Part shown: positions 17,247 through 26,113 of the stretch, piece after piece | How positions within the stretch are numbered: position 1 is the first letter of the stretch | Layout: the number at the start of each line of letters is the position of its first letter | Assembly (NCBI GenBank): GCA_035532475.1 | Contig: DATKQY010000082.1 | Location: 62,001 to 126,000, forward strand | From: DATKQY01 sp035532475 | GTDB lineage: Bacteria > Actinomycetota > Acidimicrobiia > Acidimicrobiales > Bog-793 | Reading direction: 5' to 3' | Length of the DNA: 64,000 nt | Notes under the pieces: model-generated | The model's input: the letters and a program-made list of their open reading frames with translations, nothing else | Told to the model about the DNA's origin: nothing | Database searches by the model: none | Position numbers and translations under genes: made by a program

Positions 17247-20102
17247 CTACACGGGGACGTGGCGGCCGAGCTCGACGAGGCGCGCCGTGGGATCGGCGCT
17301 GCGCAGCAGCTCGACAACGTGCGGATGACAGGTGAAGGCCAGCACCTGGTGTCGAGCGGCGGTGGCGGCGACCGCTCGGGCGACGGCGCCCGCCCGCTCG
17401 GGGTCGAAGTTCACGAGCACGTCGTCGAGCAGGAGCGGGAGCGCCACCGCTCGCTCGGCGAAGGTGGCGGCGAGCGCCAGGCGCAGACACAGGTAGAGCT
17501 GCTCCGCAGTGCCGCGGCTCAGGCGCCCGGCGTCCACGCGGCCACCGGTCGCTGAGATGACGTCGATGCCGTGGCTGCGCACGGCGTCGGTCTCCTCTCG
17601 GGCGACGAGCTGGACGTATCGTCCGGCCGTCACTTCGGCGAACAGGGTGCCGGCGCGGTGGATCACCGCCGGCTGGCGTTCCTGCTCGTAGCGGGCGAGC
17701 GTCCGCTCGAGCAGGCCGCGCGCGAGACCGAGGACCACCCACTGCTCGAGCGCGGCCTCGAGCTCGCCGACGAGCGCCTCCCGTTCGAGCTCCAGCCTGG
17801 CCACCTCGTCGGAGCCGAGGAGGGCGTCGAGGTTGCGACGTGTCTCGATGCTGGCCTGCAGGACGCGCTCGTGCTCGGCCACGGCGTCCGCCAGCTCGAC
17901 GGCCAGGCGTGCCCGCTCCTGCTCCCAGGCGAGCACCGCTCCGGTCGCGAGCTCGGCGCCGAGTCGCTGCGCGCCGGCGTCGCTGCCGAGCGCCCTGGCG
18001 AGGTCCTCCTCGGCCAGACGTGCGACCCGCTCGACCTCGGCCCGCTCGCGCCGTGCAGCCAACGCCTCCTCGAGGTCGCGCTCGAGCAGGACCACCTGGT
18101 CGGTGGCGCCGGCATCGGTGTGGCCGGCGGTGGTGGCCGTGCCGGGTCCGTCCTGTCCGCCGGAACGCAGCCGGACGACCCGCGCGACCGCCGCCTCGTA
18201 GGCGGCCACCTTCGCGCCGAGCGCGTCGAGCTCGGTTCGGACCCGCAGGCGTGCCTCCTCGAGCTTCTGTGCCGCACGGAGGTGGTCGATCGCCACGACC
18301 AGCCTGTCGGGGCTGAGCTCGGTCCCAAGCCCGAGGTCCGCCGCGAGCTCCGCCGCCCGCCGCTCCAGCACCCCGAGCGAGGCGCGGCGCTCTTCGGCGC
18401 GCCGCGCCGCTTCGGCTGCCCGGCGGCGAGCCTCGCCCGCGGCCCGCTCCAGCTCGTCGAGGTTGCGGCGGCCGTCGCGCTCCACCTCAAGGCGGGCGGT
18501 GGCGGTGTCGAGGTCGACCTGGGTCGGCTCCGCGGGCATCCCCAGGCGCTTCGCGAGCGCGGCGACGGCCGCGACGGTCCGGTCGAGCTCCGGCGGCGGC
18601 GGTTCGGGCGGTGCCGACGACGCCCGCGCCGCGGCGCGCCGGGAGGCGCCGACGAGGACGCCGACGAGGACGAGCACGACCACGGCGAGCGCGACGAGCA
18701 CGGCGCCGTTGGCGTTGCGATGGCCGTGGAAGGCGGACGCGCCGGTCGCCCCGAGCGCCACCGCGACCAGACCGAGGACCGCCGCGACGAGGCGTGCCGC
18801 TGGGAGCTCGCGCCGATGAGCTCCGGCGGCGATCGCGGCGAGCCGGCGGGCGCGCTCCGCCTCCGCGACGCCAGCCGCGAGCTGGTCCCGTTCGGCGACG
18901 CGCCCCCGAAGCTCGCGAAGCGCCAGACCGAGCTCGCCGAGCTCGAGGCCCGAGCGGACGTGGTCCTCGCGGCCGGGCGACTCAAGCGCCTCGAGCGCGC
19001 GCGCCGCGTTGTCCCGCGCCCGCTCGGCCTCGGCGTCGAGCGCCCGCAGCTCCGCGTGGCCCTCGCGGTGCTGCTCGGCGACCGAGCGCGCCTGGCGGAG
19101 CAGCTCGGCGCCGGCCTCGGGGCTCCCGAGCCGGCCCGGGTCGGCGCCGGGGCCGACCTCGGCGAGGCGCTTGTCCAGCTCCCCTTCGATCGAGTGCAGC
19201 TGCCCGGTGAGATCGGCGGATCTCGCGAGCTCGTGCTCGTGGCCGGACCGGTCGGCCGCGAGACGCCGGACCTCGCCCTCGAGGGCGAGGAGCCCACGCG
19301 CCGCGTGCTCGAGTGGCCCGAGCTCGGCGAGGCGGTCGGCGGCGTCTCGGCGACGGGCCCAGATCGGCCAGCACGTCGCGAGGCGGTCGAGCTCGGCTCC
19401 CCGGTCTCGCAGCGCCTCGCAGCGCCTCGCCGTGGCGGCGACCTCCTCGTCGAGGCGCGCCGCAGCCCCGGCCGCCACCGGGTAGTCCGCGGCCGCGGCA
19501 CGCGCCTTTCGTAGCTCGGCCTCCACCTCGTCGAGCCGCCGGCGCAGCCCGTTCGCCAGGGCGTCCTGCCGGCGGGGCCGCACGATGGCCGCCTGGCGCT
19601 GCTCGAGCGCCCGCGCGGCGCGCGTCGCCGAGCGCCCGGCGCCGAGCACGCCGGCCGAGAAGACGAGGTCGCGGACCTCGTCGGCCTCGAGCGTGGCGAG
19701 CGAGGCCAGCTCGTCCAACCCGAAGGCGAACACCGAGCGGAACAACCCGGCATCGGCGCCACCGAGGAGCCGCCGCAGGTCCTCCGTGTCGCCGGCGTGG
19801 CCGTCCGGGCCGGTGAGCACCGGGGCTCGCGCGTCGGCATGGCGCTCCAGGAGCCAGGAGCCCCCGGACTCGTCTGCGAGCCGGAGCGCCCCGCCGTGGC
19901 GGCCGCCTCGCAGCGGCTCGCGCACGCCCTGGCGGTGGCGCCGGTCCGGGTAGCCGAACAGGACCCCGCTCACGAAGTCGAGGAGGGTCGACTTGCCGGC
20001 CTCGTTCGGGCCGTGGACGACGGTGAGCCCGGGCGGGAGCCCGTCGACGGCGTGGTCGGCGAGGATGCCGTACCCGTCGACGCGCCAGCCCTCGATCCTC
20101 AC
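17247..20102 (-). CDS. YhaN/SbcC-like SMC-type ATPase
   Basis: ATPase subunit of a predicted DNA-processing complex with the metallophosphoesterase encoded just upstream. The 951-residue protein starts with the AAA_27-type fold IEGWRVDGYGIL and Walker A GPNEAGKST (31-39), continues through long Ala/Glu/Arg-rich coiled coils, and ends with signature LSRGTAEQLYLCLRLA and Walker B LPLLLDDVLVNFD. In the middle of the coiled coil there are two hydrophobic segments able to cross a membrane (around AARLVAAVLGLVAVALG and AVLVALAVVVLVLVGVLVG), a feature also reported for Bacillus YhaN. The start is GTG 20102, overlapping the upstream stop (GTGA). It is not a canonical SbcC: no zinc hook CxxC is seen. 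Confidence 0.8.
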   Translation of the reverse strand: MRIEGWRVDGYGILADHAVDGLPPGLTVVHGPNEAGKSTLLDFVSGVLFGYPDRRHRQGVREPLRGGRHGGALRLADESGGSWLLERHADARAPVLTGPDGHAGDTEDLRRLLGGADAGLFRSVFAFGLDELASLATLEADEVRDLVFSAGVLGAGRSATRAARALEQRQAAIVRPRRQDALANGLRRRLDEVEAELRKARAAAADYPVAAGAAARLDEEVAATARRCEALRDRGAELDRLATCWPIWARRRDAADRLAELGPLEHAARGLLALEGEVRRLAADRSGHEHELARSADLTGQLHSIEGELDKRLAEVGPGADPGRLGSPEAGAELLRQARSVAEQHREGHAELRALDAEAERARDNAARALEALESPGREDHVRSGLELGELGLALRELRGRVAERDQLAAGVAEAERARRLAAIAAGAHRRELPAARLVAAVLGLVAVALGATGASAFHGHRNANGAVLVALAVVVLVLVGVLVGASRRAAARASSAPPEPPPPELDRTVAAVAALAKRLGMPAEPTQVDLDTATARLEVERDGRRNLDELERAAGEARRRAAEAARRAEERRASLGVLERRAAELAADLGLGTELSPDRLVVAIDHLRAAQKLEEARLRVRTELDALGAKVAAYEAAVARVVRLRSGGQDGPGTATTAGHTDAGATDQVVLLERDLEEALAARRERAEVERVARLAEEDLARALGSDAGAQRLGAELATGAVLAWEQERARLAVELADAVAEHERVLQASIETRRNLDALLGSDEVARLELEREALVGELEAALEQWVVLGLARGLLERTLARYEQERQPAVIHRAGTLFAEVTAGRYVQLVAREETDAVRSHGIDVISATGGRVDAGRLSRGTAEQLYLCLRLALAATFAERAVALPLLLDDVLVNFDPERAGAVARAVAATAARHQVLAFTCHPHVVELLRSADPTARLVELGRHVPV

Positions 20103-21400
20103 GGGCCCTCGGCCGCGAGCTCGTCGAGCGCCAGCGTGACCGCCTGGTCGACCAGCGCCGCGAGTCGCCCGTCGTCGGAGAGGATCGACTCCACCGACCC
20201 GGCGAGCGTCCGCGGCACCCCGGACAGGTCGACGGCGAGCGCGGAGGGGTCGCCGGGGCGGGACGGGAGCGCCTCGGCGAGCTCGAGCAGGTCCGCCGCG
20301 AAGTCCCCACGCCCGCGGACCTCGTCCCGCTCGACCGCGGGCGCCGTGGCGTCGATCACCTCGTCCCACCAGCAGAACCGCCGCCGGTCGCCGGCCTCGT
20401 CGCGCAGATGGCGGAGCAGCTCCTCGGTGAGGCCGGGGCGCGCGAGGTCGCGGTGCAGGCCGCCACGGCCGACCAGGCGGGCCCGCAGCACCACCGACCG
20501 GCCCTCGGCGGCGTCCAGCTCGGCGCGTCCGAGCTCGGCCAGCCGCTCCTCGAGCTCGGCGAGGTCGGCGAGGTCGGCGACGGGAACGGGCACCTCGGCG
20601 AAGCGCACGCGGTCGCACGCGACGAACTCCACCTGGTCGACGACGCCGTCGTCGACGTGCACCACGACGGCGCCCTTCGGCTCGAGCTCGCCGGTGCGCG
20701 GGCTCCTGGCCTGGGTGTTGCCCGGGTAGACGACGTATGGGTCGCCCGTGCCCCGGCCGCCCGCCAGGACGCGGCGCTGGTGGATGTGGCCGAGCGCGAA
20801 GTAGTCCAACCCGCTGCGGCGCAGGTCGTCGAGGGTGCAGGGGCTGTAGTTCGCGTAGCCGGCGGCGACGCCCTCGACGTTGCAGTGGAGCAGCCCGACG
20901 TGCAGGCCGGGACCCGCAGGACGCGCGAAGCGCAGCGCCAGGTTCTCCGTCGTCGCGCTGGTCGCGTAGCTGATCCCCTGGACCGTGGCGATCACGGTGC
21001 CGTCCCGCTCGACGGGGACGACGGCAACCTCGTCGCAGCCGAAGACGGTGACGGCGTCGGGCCAGGCGCCGACGGCCGACCAGCCGGTGGCGACCGGATC
21101 GTGGTTGCCGTGGACGACGAAGCTCGCGATGCCGGCCCGTGCGAGGCGGGCGAGTCCGTCGCGGAAGCGGAGCTGGGCGCGAAGCCCGCGCTCAGCCCCG
21201 TCGTACACGTCGCCGGCGACGAGCAGGAACGCCGCGTCGCGCTCGAGCGTGAGCTCGACGATGGCGTCGAATGCCTCGAGCGAGGCCTCGCGCAGGGCGT
21301 CCGCGACGAACGGGGCCACCTCCCGGATGCCCTTGAAGGGCGTGTCCAGATGGAGGTCGGCCGCGTGCACGAAGCAGAACGAGCGGCGATCGGGTCCCAC
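20099..21400 (-). CDS. YhaO/SbcD-like DNA repair metallophosphoesterase
   Basis: Predicted Mre11-type exonuclease partner of the adjacent ATPase. The 433-residue product has all dinuclear-metal motifs in order: HAADLHLD (12-19), AGDVYD, HGNHDP, LHCN and GHIHQRR, then a capping region and a C-terminal part that would contact the ATPase. Start is taken as GTG 21400, the first start codon before the conserved FVHAADLHLD; more upstream in-frame codons extend into the promoter region of the divergent glycosyltransferase. A TAGTCT box ends eight bases upstream, so a leaderless transcript is possible. Coupled to the ATPase by a four-base overlap. Confidence 0.83.
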   Translation of the reverse strand: MGPDRRSFCFVHAADLHLDTPFKGIREVAPFVADALREASLEAFDAIVELTLERDAAFLLVAGDVYDGAERGLRAQLRFRDGLARLARAGIASFVVHGNHDPVATGWSAVGAWPDAVTVFGCDEVAVVPVERDGTVIATVQGISYATSATTENLALRFARPAGPGLHVGLLHCNVEGVAAGYANYSPCTLDDLRRSGLDYFALGHIHQRRVLAGGRGTGDPYVVYPGNTQARSPRTGELEPKGAVVVHVDDGVVDQVEFVACDRVRFAEVPVPVADLADLAELEERLAELGRAELDAAEGRSVVLRARLVGRGGLHRDLARPGLTEELLRHLRDEAGDRRRFCWWDEVIDATAPAVERDEVRGRGDFAADLLELAEALPSRPGDPSALAVDLSGVPRTLAGSVESILSDDGRLAALVDQAVTLALDELAAEGP

Positions 21401-21609
21401 GGGCGCCGAGACTACCGAGCGGGTGTGCCCTCGGCGGGCGATGCCCGCGCCGCGGCCCGGTGTCGCCCGGCGCCGGTCTCCCCGTCCGACCGGCGCTCCC
21501 CGCAGGCCGGCGTCCCCGGGCGACCGGGCTCGTCGGGCTACGCTCTGGCGCTCGGTGCTCACGCCGGCCGGCGCCCCTGGCGCCGCGGCGGGGCACTGCC
21601 GAGGCTCCC

Positions 21610-23355
21610 GTGGCCGGAGGTTGGGCGCTGACGACGACGACCGAGACGTTCGACCCGGGGTCCGGCGCGCTCCGCGCGACGCCGCCGACGCCTTCGCCGG
21701 CGCTGCGGGTGCTCGCGCTCGGCGCCGTCGTGCTCGTCGCGGCCCTGGGGCTGCTTCTGCGCCTCTGGGCCCTCGGTCGCTGGCCCGTCAGCTCGGACGA
21801 GGCGATCGTCGGTCTCATGGCCAAGGAGATCCTCCAGGGTCACTTCTTCGCCTTCTACTGGGGACAGTCCTACGGCGGGGGCGAGCCGTACGTCGTGGCG
21901 GCGCTGTTCGGCGTCTTCGGCCGCTCGCCGTTCGTCCTCGGCCTCACGCCCGTGCTGCTCGACGCCGTCGCGGCGCTGCTCGTGTGGCGCATCGGCAGGC
22001 GCCTGTTCTCGCCGATGGTCGGCGCCGGCGCGGCCCTGCTGTTCTGGGTCTGGCCCGAGACCTACCTGTGGGAGTCGACCCTCGAGTACGGGTTCCGCTG
22101 GCTGGCCCTCGACTGCGGGCTCGTCGTGCTGCTCACGGCGCTGCGCCTCAGCGACGGGACCGAGCGCCCGGCGAAACGGGTGCTCCTCGGCTGGGGCGTG
22201 CTCGGGCTGGCGGCCGGCCTCGGGTGGTGGTGCACGCCGGAGATCGCCTACTACCTGCTCCCCGCCGCTGCGCTGCTCGTCTGGCGCCTGGCGCACCGGC
22301 GCTGTGCTGTTCGGGCGCGCGACCTGGCGACCGCCGCGGGGGCGGCGCTGCTCGGCGCGCTCCCCTGGATCTGGGCGAACGTCACCTCGGGCTTCTCCTC
22401 GCTCGCCAGCGTGTCGCAGCCGAACCCGTCGTATCCGTTCTTCGAGCACCTGAAGGTGCTCGGCGTCCACGTCCTGCCGACACTGCTCGGCCTGCGGCTG
22501 CGCGCCGCGGCGGGCAGCCCGTCGGCGCCGTGGGTGTTCGGGACGGCGCTCGGCGCCGTCTGCTACGTGCTCGTGCTCGCCGGGGCGGTCGCCTGGCTCG
22601 TGGCGCTCGTGCGGCGGCGGGAGGCGCTCGTCCTCGTCGCCTTCGTCGTGGTGTTCCCCATCGGCTTCGCCGTGTCGCCCTTCACCTGGTTCTGGGCGGA
22701 CGCCCGCTACGCGATCTACCTCGCTCCGGTTGCCTCGCTGCTGGCGGTGTCGGGCGTGGGCGCGGGGCTGCGGCGCCTGGCGCGGCCCGAGGTGTCCGCC
22801 GTGGCGCTCCCGGTGGCCGCGGGGCTCGGCCTCACGCTCTGGGCCGTGTCCCAGCTCATCCCGTACACGCCGGTCGATCTCGCCGTCTCACCCCGGGCGG
22901 GGTGGTTCTCCTGGCAGGCCGACCCGACCGGCTTCTACCGCCAGGTCGCCCACACCCTCGCCGCCGACGGCATCCACGACGCCTACGCCGGCTACTGGGT
23001 GGCCTACGTGCTCGATCTCGAGGAGCGCGACCACCTGGTGGTGACCCCGGGCCGCCGCCGCTACGTCCGCTACCAGCCGTACGCCGACGAAGTCGCCGCC
23101 AGCACGGACCCGGCCTGGATCTTCTTCCAGCCGGCCGACCACCCGGTGCTCGCGAGCCTGACGGGCTCGCCCCTGCTCGATCCCGGCTGCGCAGCCCAGG
23201 GGGACCCGTGCCTCTCGCCCGGTGAGCTGGAGGGCTGGCTCGCTCTGCACCGTCTCAGCTACCGCGTCGTCCTGGCGGGCTACTTCGAGGCGGTCGTACC
23301 GTCCGGGCGCGTCCCTGCCGCGAGCGTGCTCGCCGAGTTCGGGATGCCGCCGTGA
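21610..23355 (+). CDS. GT-C superfamily polytopic membrane glycosyltransferase
   Basis: Probable polyprenyl-phosphate-sugar dependent glycosyltransferase with about ten to twelve membrane helices. The first extracytoplasmic loop carries the acidic motif SSDEAIVGLMAKEILQG, as in the PMT/ArnT-like superfamily where the first-loop Asp is catalytic; helix and loop pattern (residues 30-440) agrees, and the C-terminal 150 residues form a soluble extracytoplasmic domain with one Cys pair (GCAAQGDPC). The start is uncertain: GTG 21610 is used, a CTG at 21628 would fit the GGAGG at 21,615 better. It is divergent from the YhaO-like gene. Acceptor and sugar donor unknown. Confidence 0.66.
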   Translation: MAGGWALTTTTETFDPGSGALRATPPTPSPALRVLALGAVVLVAALGLLLRLWALGRWPVSSDEAIVGLMAKEILQGHFFAFYWGQSYGGGEPYVVAALFGVFGRSPFVLGLTPVLLDAVAALLVWRIGRRLFSPMVGAGAALLFWVWPETYLWESTLEYGFRWLALDCGLVVLLTALRLSDGTERPAKRVLLGWGVLGLAAGLGWWCTPEIAYYLLPAAALLVWRLAHRRCAVRARDLATAAGAALLGALPWIWANVTSGFSSLASVSQPNPSYPFFEHLKVLGVHVLPTLLGLRLRAAAGSPSAPWVFGTALGAVCYVLVLAGAVAWLVALVRRREALVLVAFVVVFPIGFAVSPFTWFWADARYAIYLAPVASLLAVSGVGAGLRRLARPEVSAVALPVAAGLGLTLWAVSQLIPYTPVDLAVSPRAGWFSWQADPTGFYRQVAHTLAADGIHDAYAGYWVAYVLDLEERDHLVVTPGRRRYVRYQPYADEVAASTDPAWIFFQPADHPVLASLTGSPLLDPGCAAQGDPCLSPGELEGWLALHRLSYRVVLAGYFEAVVPSGRVPAASVLAEFGMPP

Positions 23356-23384
23356 GGCGACCGGGGCCGTTCGGGGCTGGCCAC

Positions 23385-23390
23385 TACGCT
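23385..23390 (+). promoter_or_regulatory. Possible -10 box TACGCT for the aminotransferase gene
   Basis: TACGCT lies 30 bases upstream of the ATG at 23,420, leaving a short leader that contains AGGAGG at 23,411-23,416. No clear -35 sequence is present. Confidence 0.25.
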
Positions 23391-23419
23391 GCACGCAGGA
23401 CATTCAGCAGAGGAGGACG

Positions 23420-24805
23420 ATGACCTTCGACCTTGGCGAGGTGCTGGCGAGCCGCCGGGGAGAGAACTTCCAGCTCTACTCGCGCTACATCAACCCGCAG
23501 CTCGTCCGCGTCCTCCGCTCGATCGGCTTCGACCGCTTCTACACACGTGCCGAGGGGCCGTACCTCTACGACGCCGACGGCCGGCGCTACCTCGACTTCC
23601 TCTCGGGGTTCGGCGTCTTCGGGCTCGGCCGGGCCCATCCGGTCGTCAAGCGCGCGCTCCACGAGGCGATCGACCTCGATCTGCCGAGCCTCGTCCAGAT
23701 GGATGCGGCGCTGCTCCCGGGCGTGCTGGCGGAGGAGCTGCTGCGCAGGTGCCATCCCGGCATGGGCCGGGTGTGCTTCACGAGCTCGGGCACCGAGGCC
23801 GTTGAGGCGGCGCTCAAGTTCTCGCGAGCCGCGACGAAGCGGTCGCGGATCCTCTACTGCGATCACGCCTTCCACGGCCTCACCTACGGCTCGCTCTCGT
23901 TGAACGGCGGGCAGGACTTCCGGGCCGGGTTCGGGCCGCTGCTGCCCGACTGCGACCAGGTGCCCTTCGGCGACGCCGAGGCGCTCGAGCGCGAGCTGGC
24001 GCGCCGTGACGTGGCGGCGTTCGTCGTCGAGCCGATCCAGGGCAAGGGCGTGAACGTCGCGCCCGAGGCGTACTGGGACGCCGTCCAGGAGCTGTGCAGG
24101 CGGCACGGCACCCTGCTCGTGGTCGACGAGGTCCAGACGGGCCTCGGGCGGACGGGCCGGTTGTGGGCGCACGAGCACTACGGCCTCGTGCCCGACGTGA
24201 TGACCGTGTCGAAGGCGCTCTCCGGCGGCTACATCCCGGTCGGGGCGATGATCTCCACCGCGGCCGTGTCCGATGCCGTGTACTCCTCGATGGAGCGGGC
24301 GATGGCACACTCGTCGACGTTCAAGAACAACCAGCTCGCCATGGTCGCCGGGCTCGCCACGCTCCAGACCATCGACGACGAGGAGCTGGTCGACAAGGCG
24401 CGCGTCACCGGGGACGCGTTCGAGAAGGCCCTCGCCCCGCTCGTCGAGCGCTACGAGCTCTTCCACGAGGTGCGCGGCAAGGGCCTGATGATCGGCTTGG
24501 AGTTCGGGGCACCGATCTCGCGCCGGCTGCGCGCCCGGTTCCGGATGCTCGAGATGGCCCATACGGGCCTGTTCTCCCAGACCATCGTGGGACCGCTGTT
24601 CCAGCGCCACGGCATCTTGACCCAGGTCGCCGGCGACGGGATGAACGTCGTCAAGCTCCTGCCGCCGCTCGTGTGCGGCCAGGAGCACGTCGACTACTTC
24701 GTCGAGGCGCTCGACGACGTGTTGCGCGACGCGCACGAGGGCTCGTCGCTCGTCTACGAGTTCGGCAAGACCTTGGCGAGGGCATCGCTGCAGCGCGATC
24801 GCTAG
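23420..24805 (+). CDS. Class III PLP-dependent aminotransferase
   Basis: Aminotransferase of fold type I, class III (relatives act on acetylornithine, 4-aminobutyrate or hopanoid precursors). The 461-residue protein carries FTSSGTEAVEAALK (PLP phosphate site), DHAFHGLTYGSLS, VVEPIQGKG, PLP-binding Asp236 in VVDEVQTGLGRTG and Schiff-base Lys265 in TVSKALSGGYIPVG. The ATG is set by a perfect AGGAGG four bases before it. The opening FGVFGLGRAHP and overall shape recall HpnO-like enzymes, but no other hopanoid gene is nearby, so the substrate stays open. It stands alone between a glycosyltransferase and a lipoprotein gene. Confidence 0.86.
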   Translation: MTFDLGEVLASRRGENFQLYSRYINPQLVRVLRSIGFDRFYTRAEGPYLYDADGRRYLDFLSGFGVFGLGRAHPVVKRALHEAIDLDLPSLVQMDAALLPGVLAEELLRRCHPGMGRVCFTSSGTEAVEAALKFSRAATKRSRILYCDHAFHGLTYGSLSLNGGQDFRAGFGPLLPDCDQVPFGDAEALERELARRDVAAFVVEPIQGKGVNVAPEAYWDAVQELCRRHGTLLVVDEVQTGLGRTGRLWAHEHYGLVPDVMTVSKALSGGYIPVGAMISTAAVSDAVYSSMERAMAHSSTFKNNQLAMVAGLATLQTIDDEELVDKARVTGDAFEKALAPLVERYELFHEVRGKGLMIGLEFGAPISRRLRARFRMLEMAHTGLFSQTIVGPLFQRHGILTQVAGDGMNVVKLLPPLVCGQEHVDYFVEALDDVLRDAHEGSSLVYEFGKTLARASLQRDR

Positions 24806-24830
24806 TCGTCCGCGGCCGCCTCGTGCCGGT

Positions 24831-25895
24831 ATGCGCCCCGCATCCGGTCGCCGTCTGGGTCCCGCCGCGCTCGCGCTCGGAGCGCTGGCGCTGCTCGGCG
24901 CCGCCTGTGGCTCGGGCGCCGCCTCCACGAGCTCCTCGCCGTCTTCGACCACCACCACCACGACCACCACGACGACGACGCTGCCCCAGCCGGTCAAGGT
25001 GGACGGGACGGGGACGGCGGGTCCCCTCGGCTCGCTCGGCCTGGTGGAGCGCGTCCCCGTGGTGCCGGTCCCCGACGGTGCCGTCACGCCGCCACCAGAT
25101 CCGCCCGCGTCCGCAGCCGCCGCGCACGCCCTCCAGGTCGGCTTCCACCAGCTCGGCGCGGGGCCCGACCTCCTGCTGATCATGGGCCAGCACGGCACCA
25201 TGACCTGGTGGGACCCTGCGCTGCTCAACGATCTGGCCCAGCACTACCGCGTCACGATCTTCGACCTGCCCGGCATCGGCTACTCCGCGCCGGACCCGGC
25301 GGCGACGTCGGTGGAGGCCCTCGCCGACGTCACGGCCGGCCTGTCTGGCGCGCTCGGACTCGTGCACCCGGTGCTGCTCGGCTGGGGCCTCGGAGGCGAG
25401 GTCGCGCTCGCCCTCGCCGAGCGCCATCCGGGGCTCGCGTCCAAGCTCGTCCTCGTCGACACGAGCGCCGGCGGACCGGCGGCGACCCCGCCGGCGCCGG
25501 CGGTGTCCCAGCTCATGGCGGCGCCTGACGCCACCATGATCGAGCTGTCGCGCCTGTGCTACCCGCCGAGCGCCGAAGCGGAACGGCGGGCCTTCATCGG
25601 TCGGATCGCGGAGCTCGCCCCCGACGACATCGTGGCGTCGGCTCTCGCGAGCCAGGCGGCGCTGCAGTCGGCGTTCAGCGCCGACAAGTCGGTGGCCGAG
25701 GAGCTGCCGACGATCAGCGTGCCGGCGTTGGTCGTGGTCGGCGAGCAGGACGAGATCTTCCCCGAGGCGAACGCGACGGCCCTCGTCGCGGGCCTGCGCA
25801 CCGTCCACGTGCTGCTGCTGCCCGACGCCGGCTATGCGTCGCTCTTCCAGGACGAGCCCCGCTTCGTCAGCGCCGTGGAGTCCTTCACCGGCTGA
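24831..25895 (+). CDS. Lipoprotein with alpha/beta-hydrolase fold lacking catalytic Ser and His
   Basis: Exported lipid-anchored protein: lipobox GAAC with Cys26, then an 11-residue Thr run and a linker to about residue 100. The rest follows the alpha/beta-hydrolase pattern (LLLIMGQHGTMTWWDP, FDLPGIGYSAPDP, PVLLGWGLGGEVALALAERHP, KLVLVDTSAGG, VVVGEQDEIFP). At the nucleophile elbow the usual GxSxG reads Gly184-Trp-Gly186-Leu-Gly188, and where the catalytic His is expected the sequence is DAGYASLF with Tyr335; the acid Asp307 is kept. The protein is therefore probably not a standard serine hydrolase and may bind a ligand or protein. The reading frame is intact and codon use is like its neighbours, so it is not simply a pseudogene. 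Confidence 0.8.
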   Translation: MRPASGRRLGPAALALGALALLGAACGSGAASTSSSPSSTTTTTTTTTTTLPQPVKVDGTGTAGPLGSLGLVERVPVVPVPDGAVTPPPDPPASAAAAHALQVGFHQLGAGPDLLLIMGQHGTMTWWDPALLNDLAQHYRVTIFDLPGIGYSAPDPAATSVEALADVTAGLSGALGLVHPVLLGWGLGGEVALALAERHPGLASKLVLVDTSAGGPAATPPAPAVSQLMAAPDATMIELSRLCYPPSAEAERRAFIGRIAELAPDDIVASALASQAALQSAFSADKSVAEELPTISVPALVVVGEQDEIFPEANATALVAGLRTVHVLLLPDAGYASLFQDEPRFVSAVESFTG

Positions 25896-25959
25896 GCGCC
25901 ACCTTGCGGGCCGCCGGCGGGGGGTGCCGGCCACCCGTGAGCCGGCCGTCCTGGCGAAT

Positions 25960-25994
25960 GTTCAGCCAGGTGTCGCGCCGGTGTGCCGCGCCGG
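25960..25994 (+). repeat. Three imperfect tandem units upstream of the phosphoesterase gene
   Basis: GTTCAGCCAGG is followed by TGTCGCGCCGG and TGTGCCGCGCCGG, about 120 bases before the ATG of the phospholipase C-type gene. The first unit and the 11-base period resemble actinobacterial PHO boxes, which would suit a phosphate-controlled gene, but the later units fit only weakly. Confidence 0.2.
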
Positions 25995-26113
25995 TCTCCG
26001 AGATGTAAGTCGACCGGCCTAGCTTCGCCCCCGCGGCGCGACCCTGCGCGCCGTGTGACCGTCCGGGAGTCGTCCGGCGGCGCGCACCCCGATCCGACCA
26101 AGGAGCGCGGAGC

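Noticed and set aside
24940..24990. ACC/ACG triplet run as a microsatellite or regulatory repeat
   Set aside because: It encodes the Thr-rich linker after the lipobox, common in actinobacterial lipoproteins.
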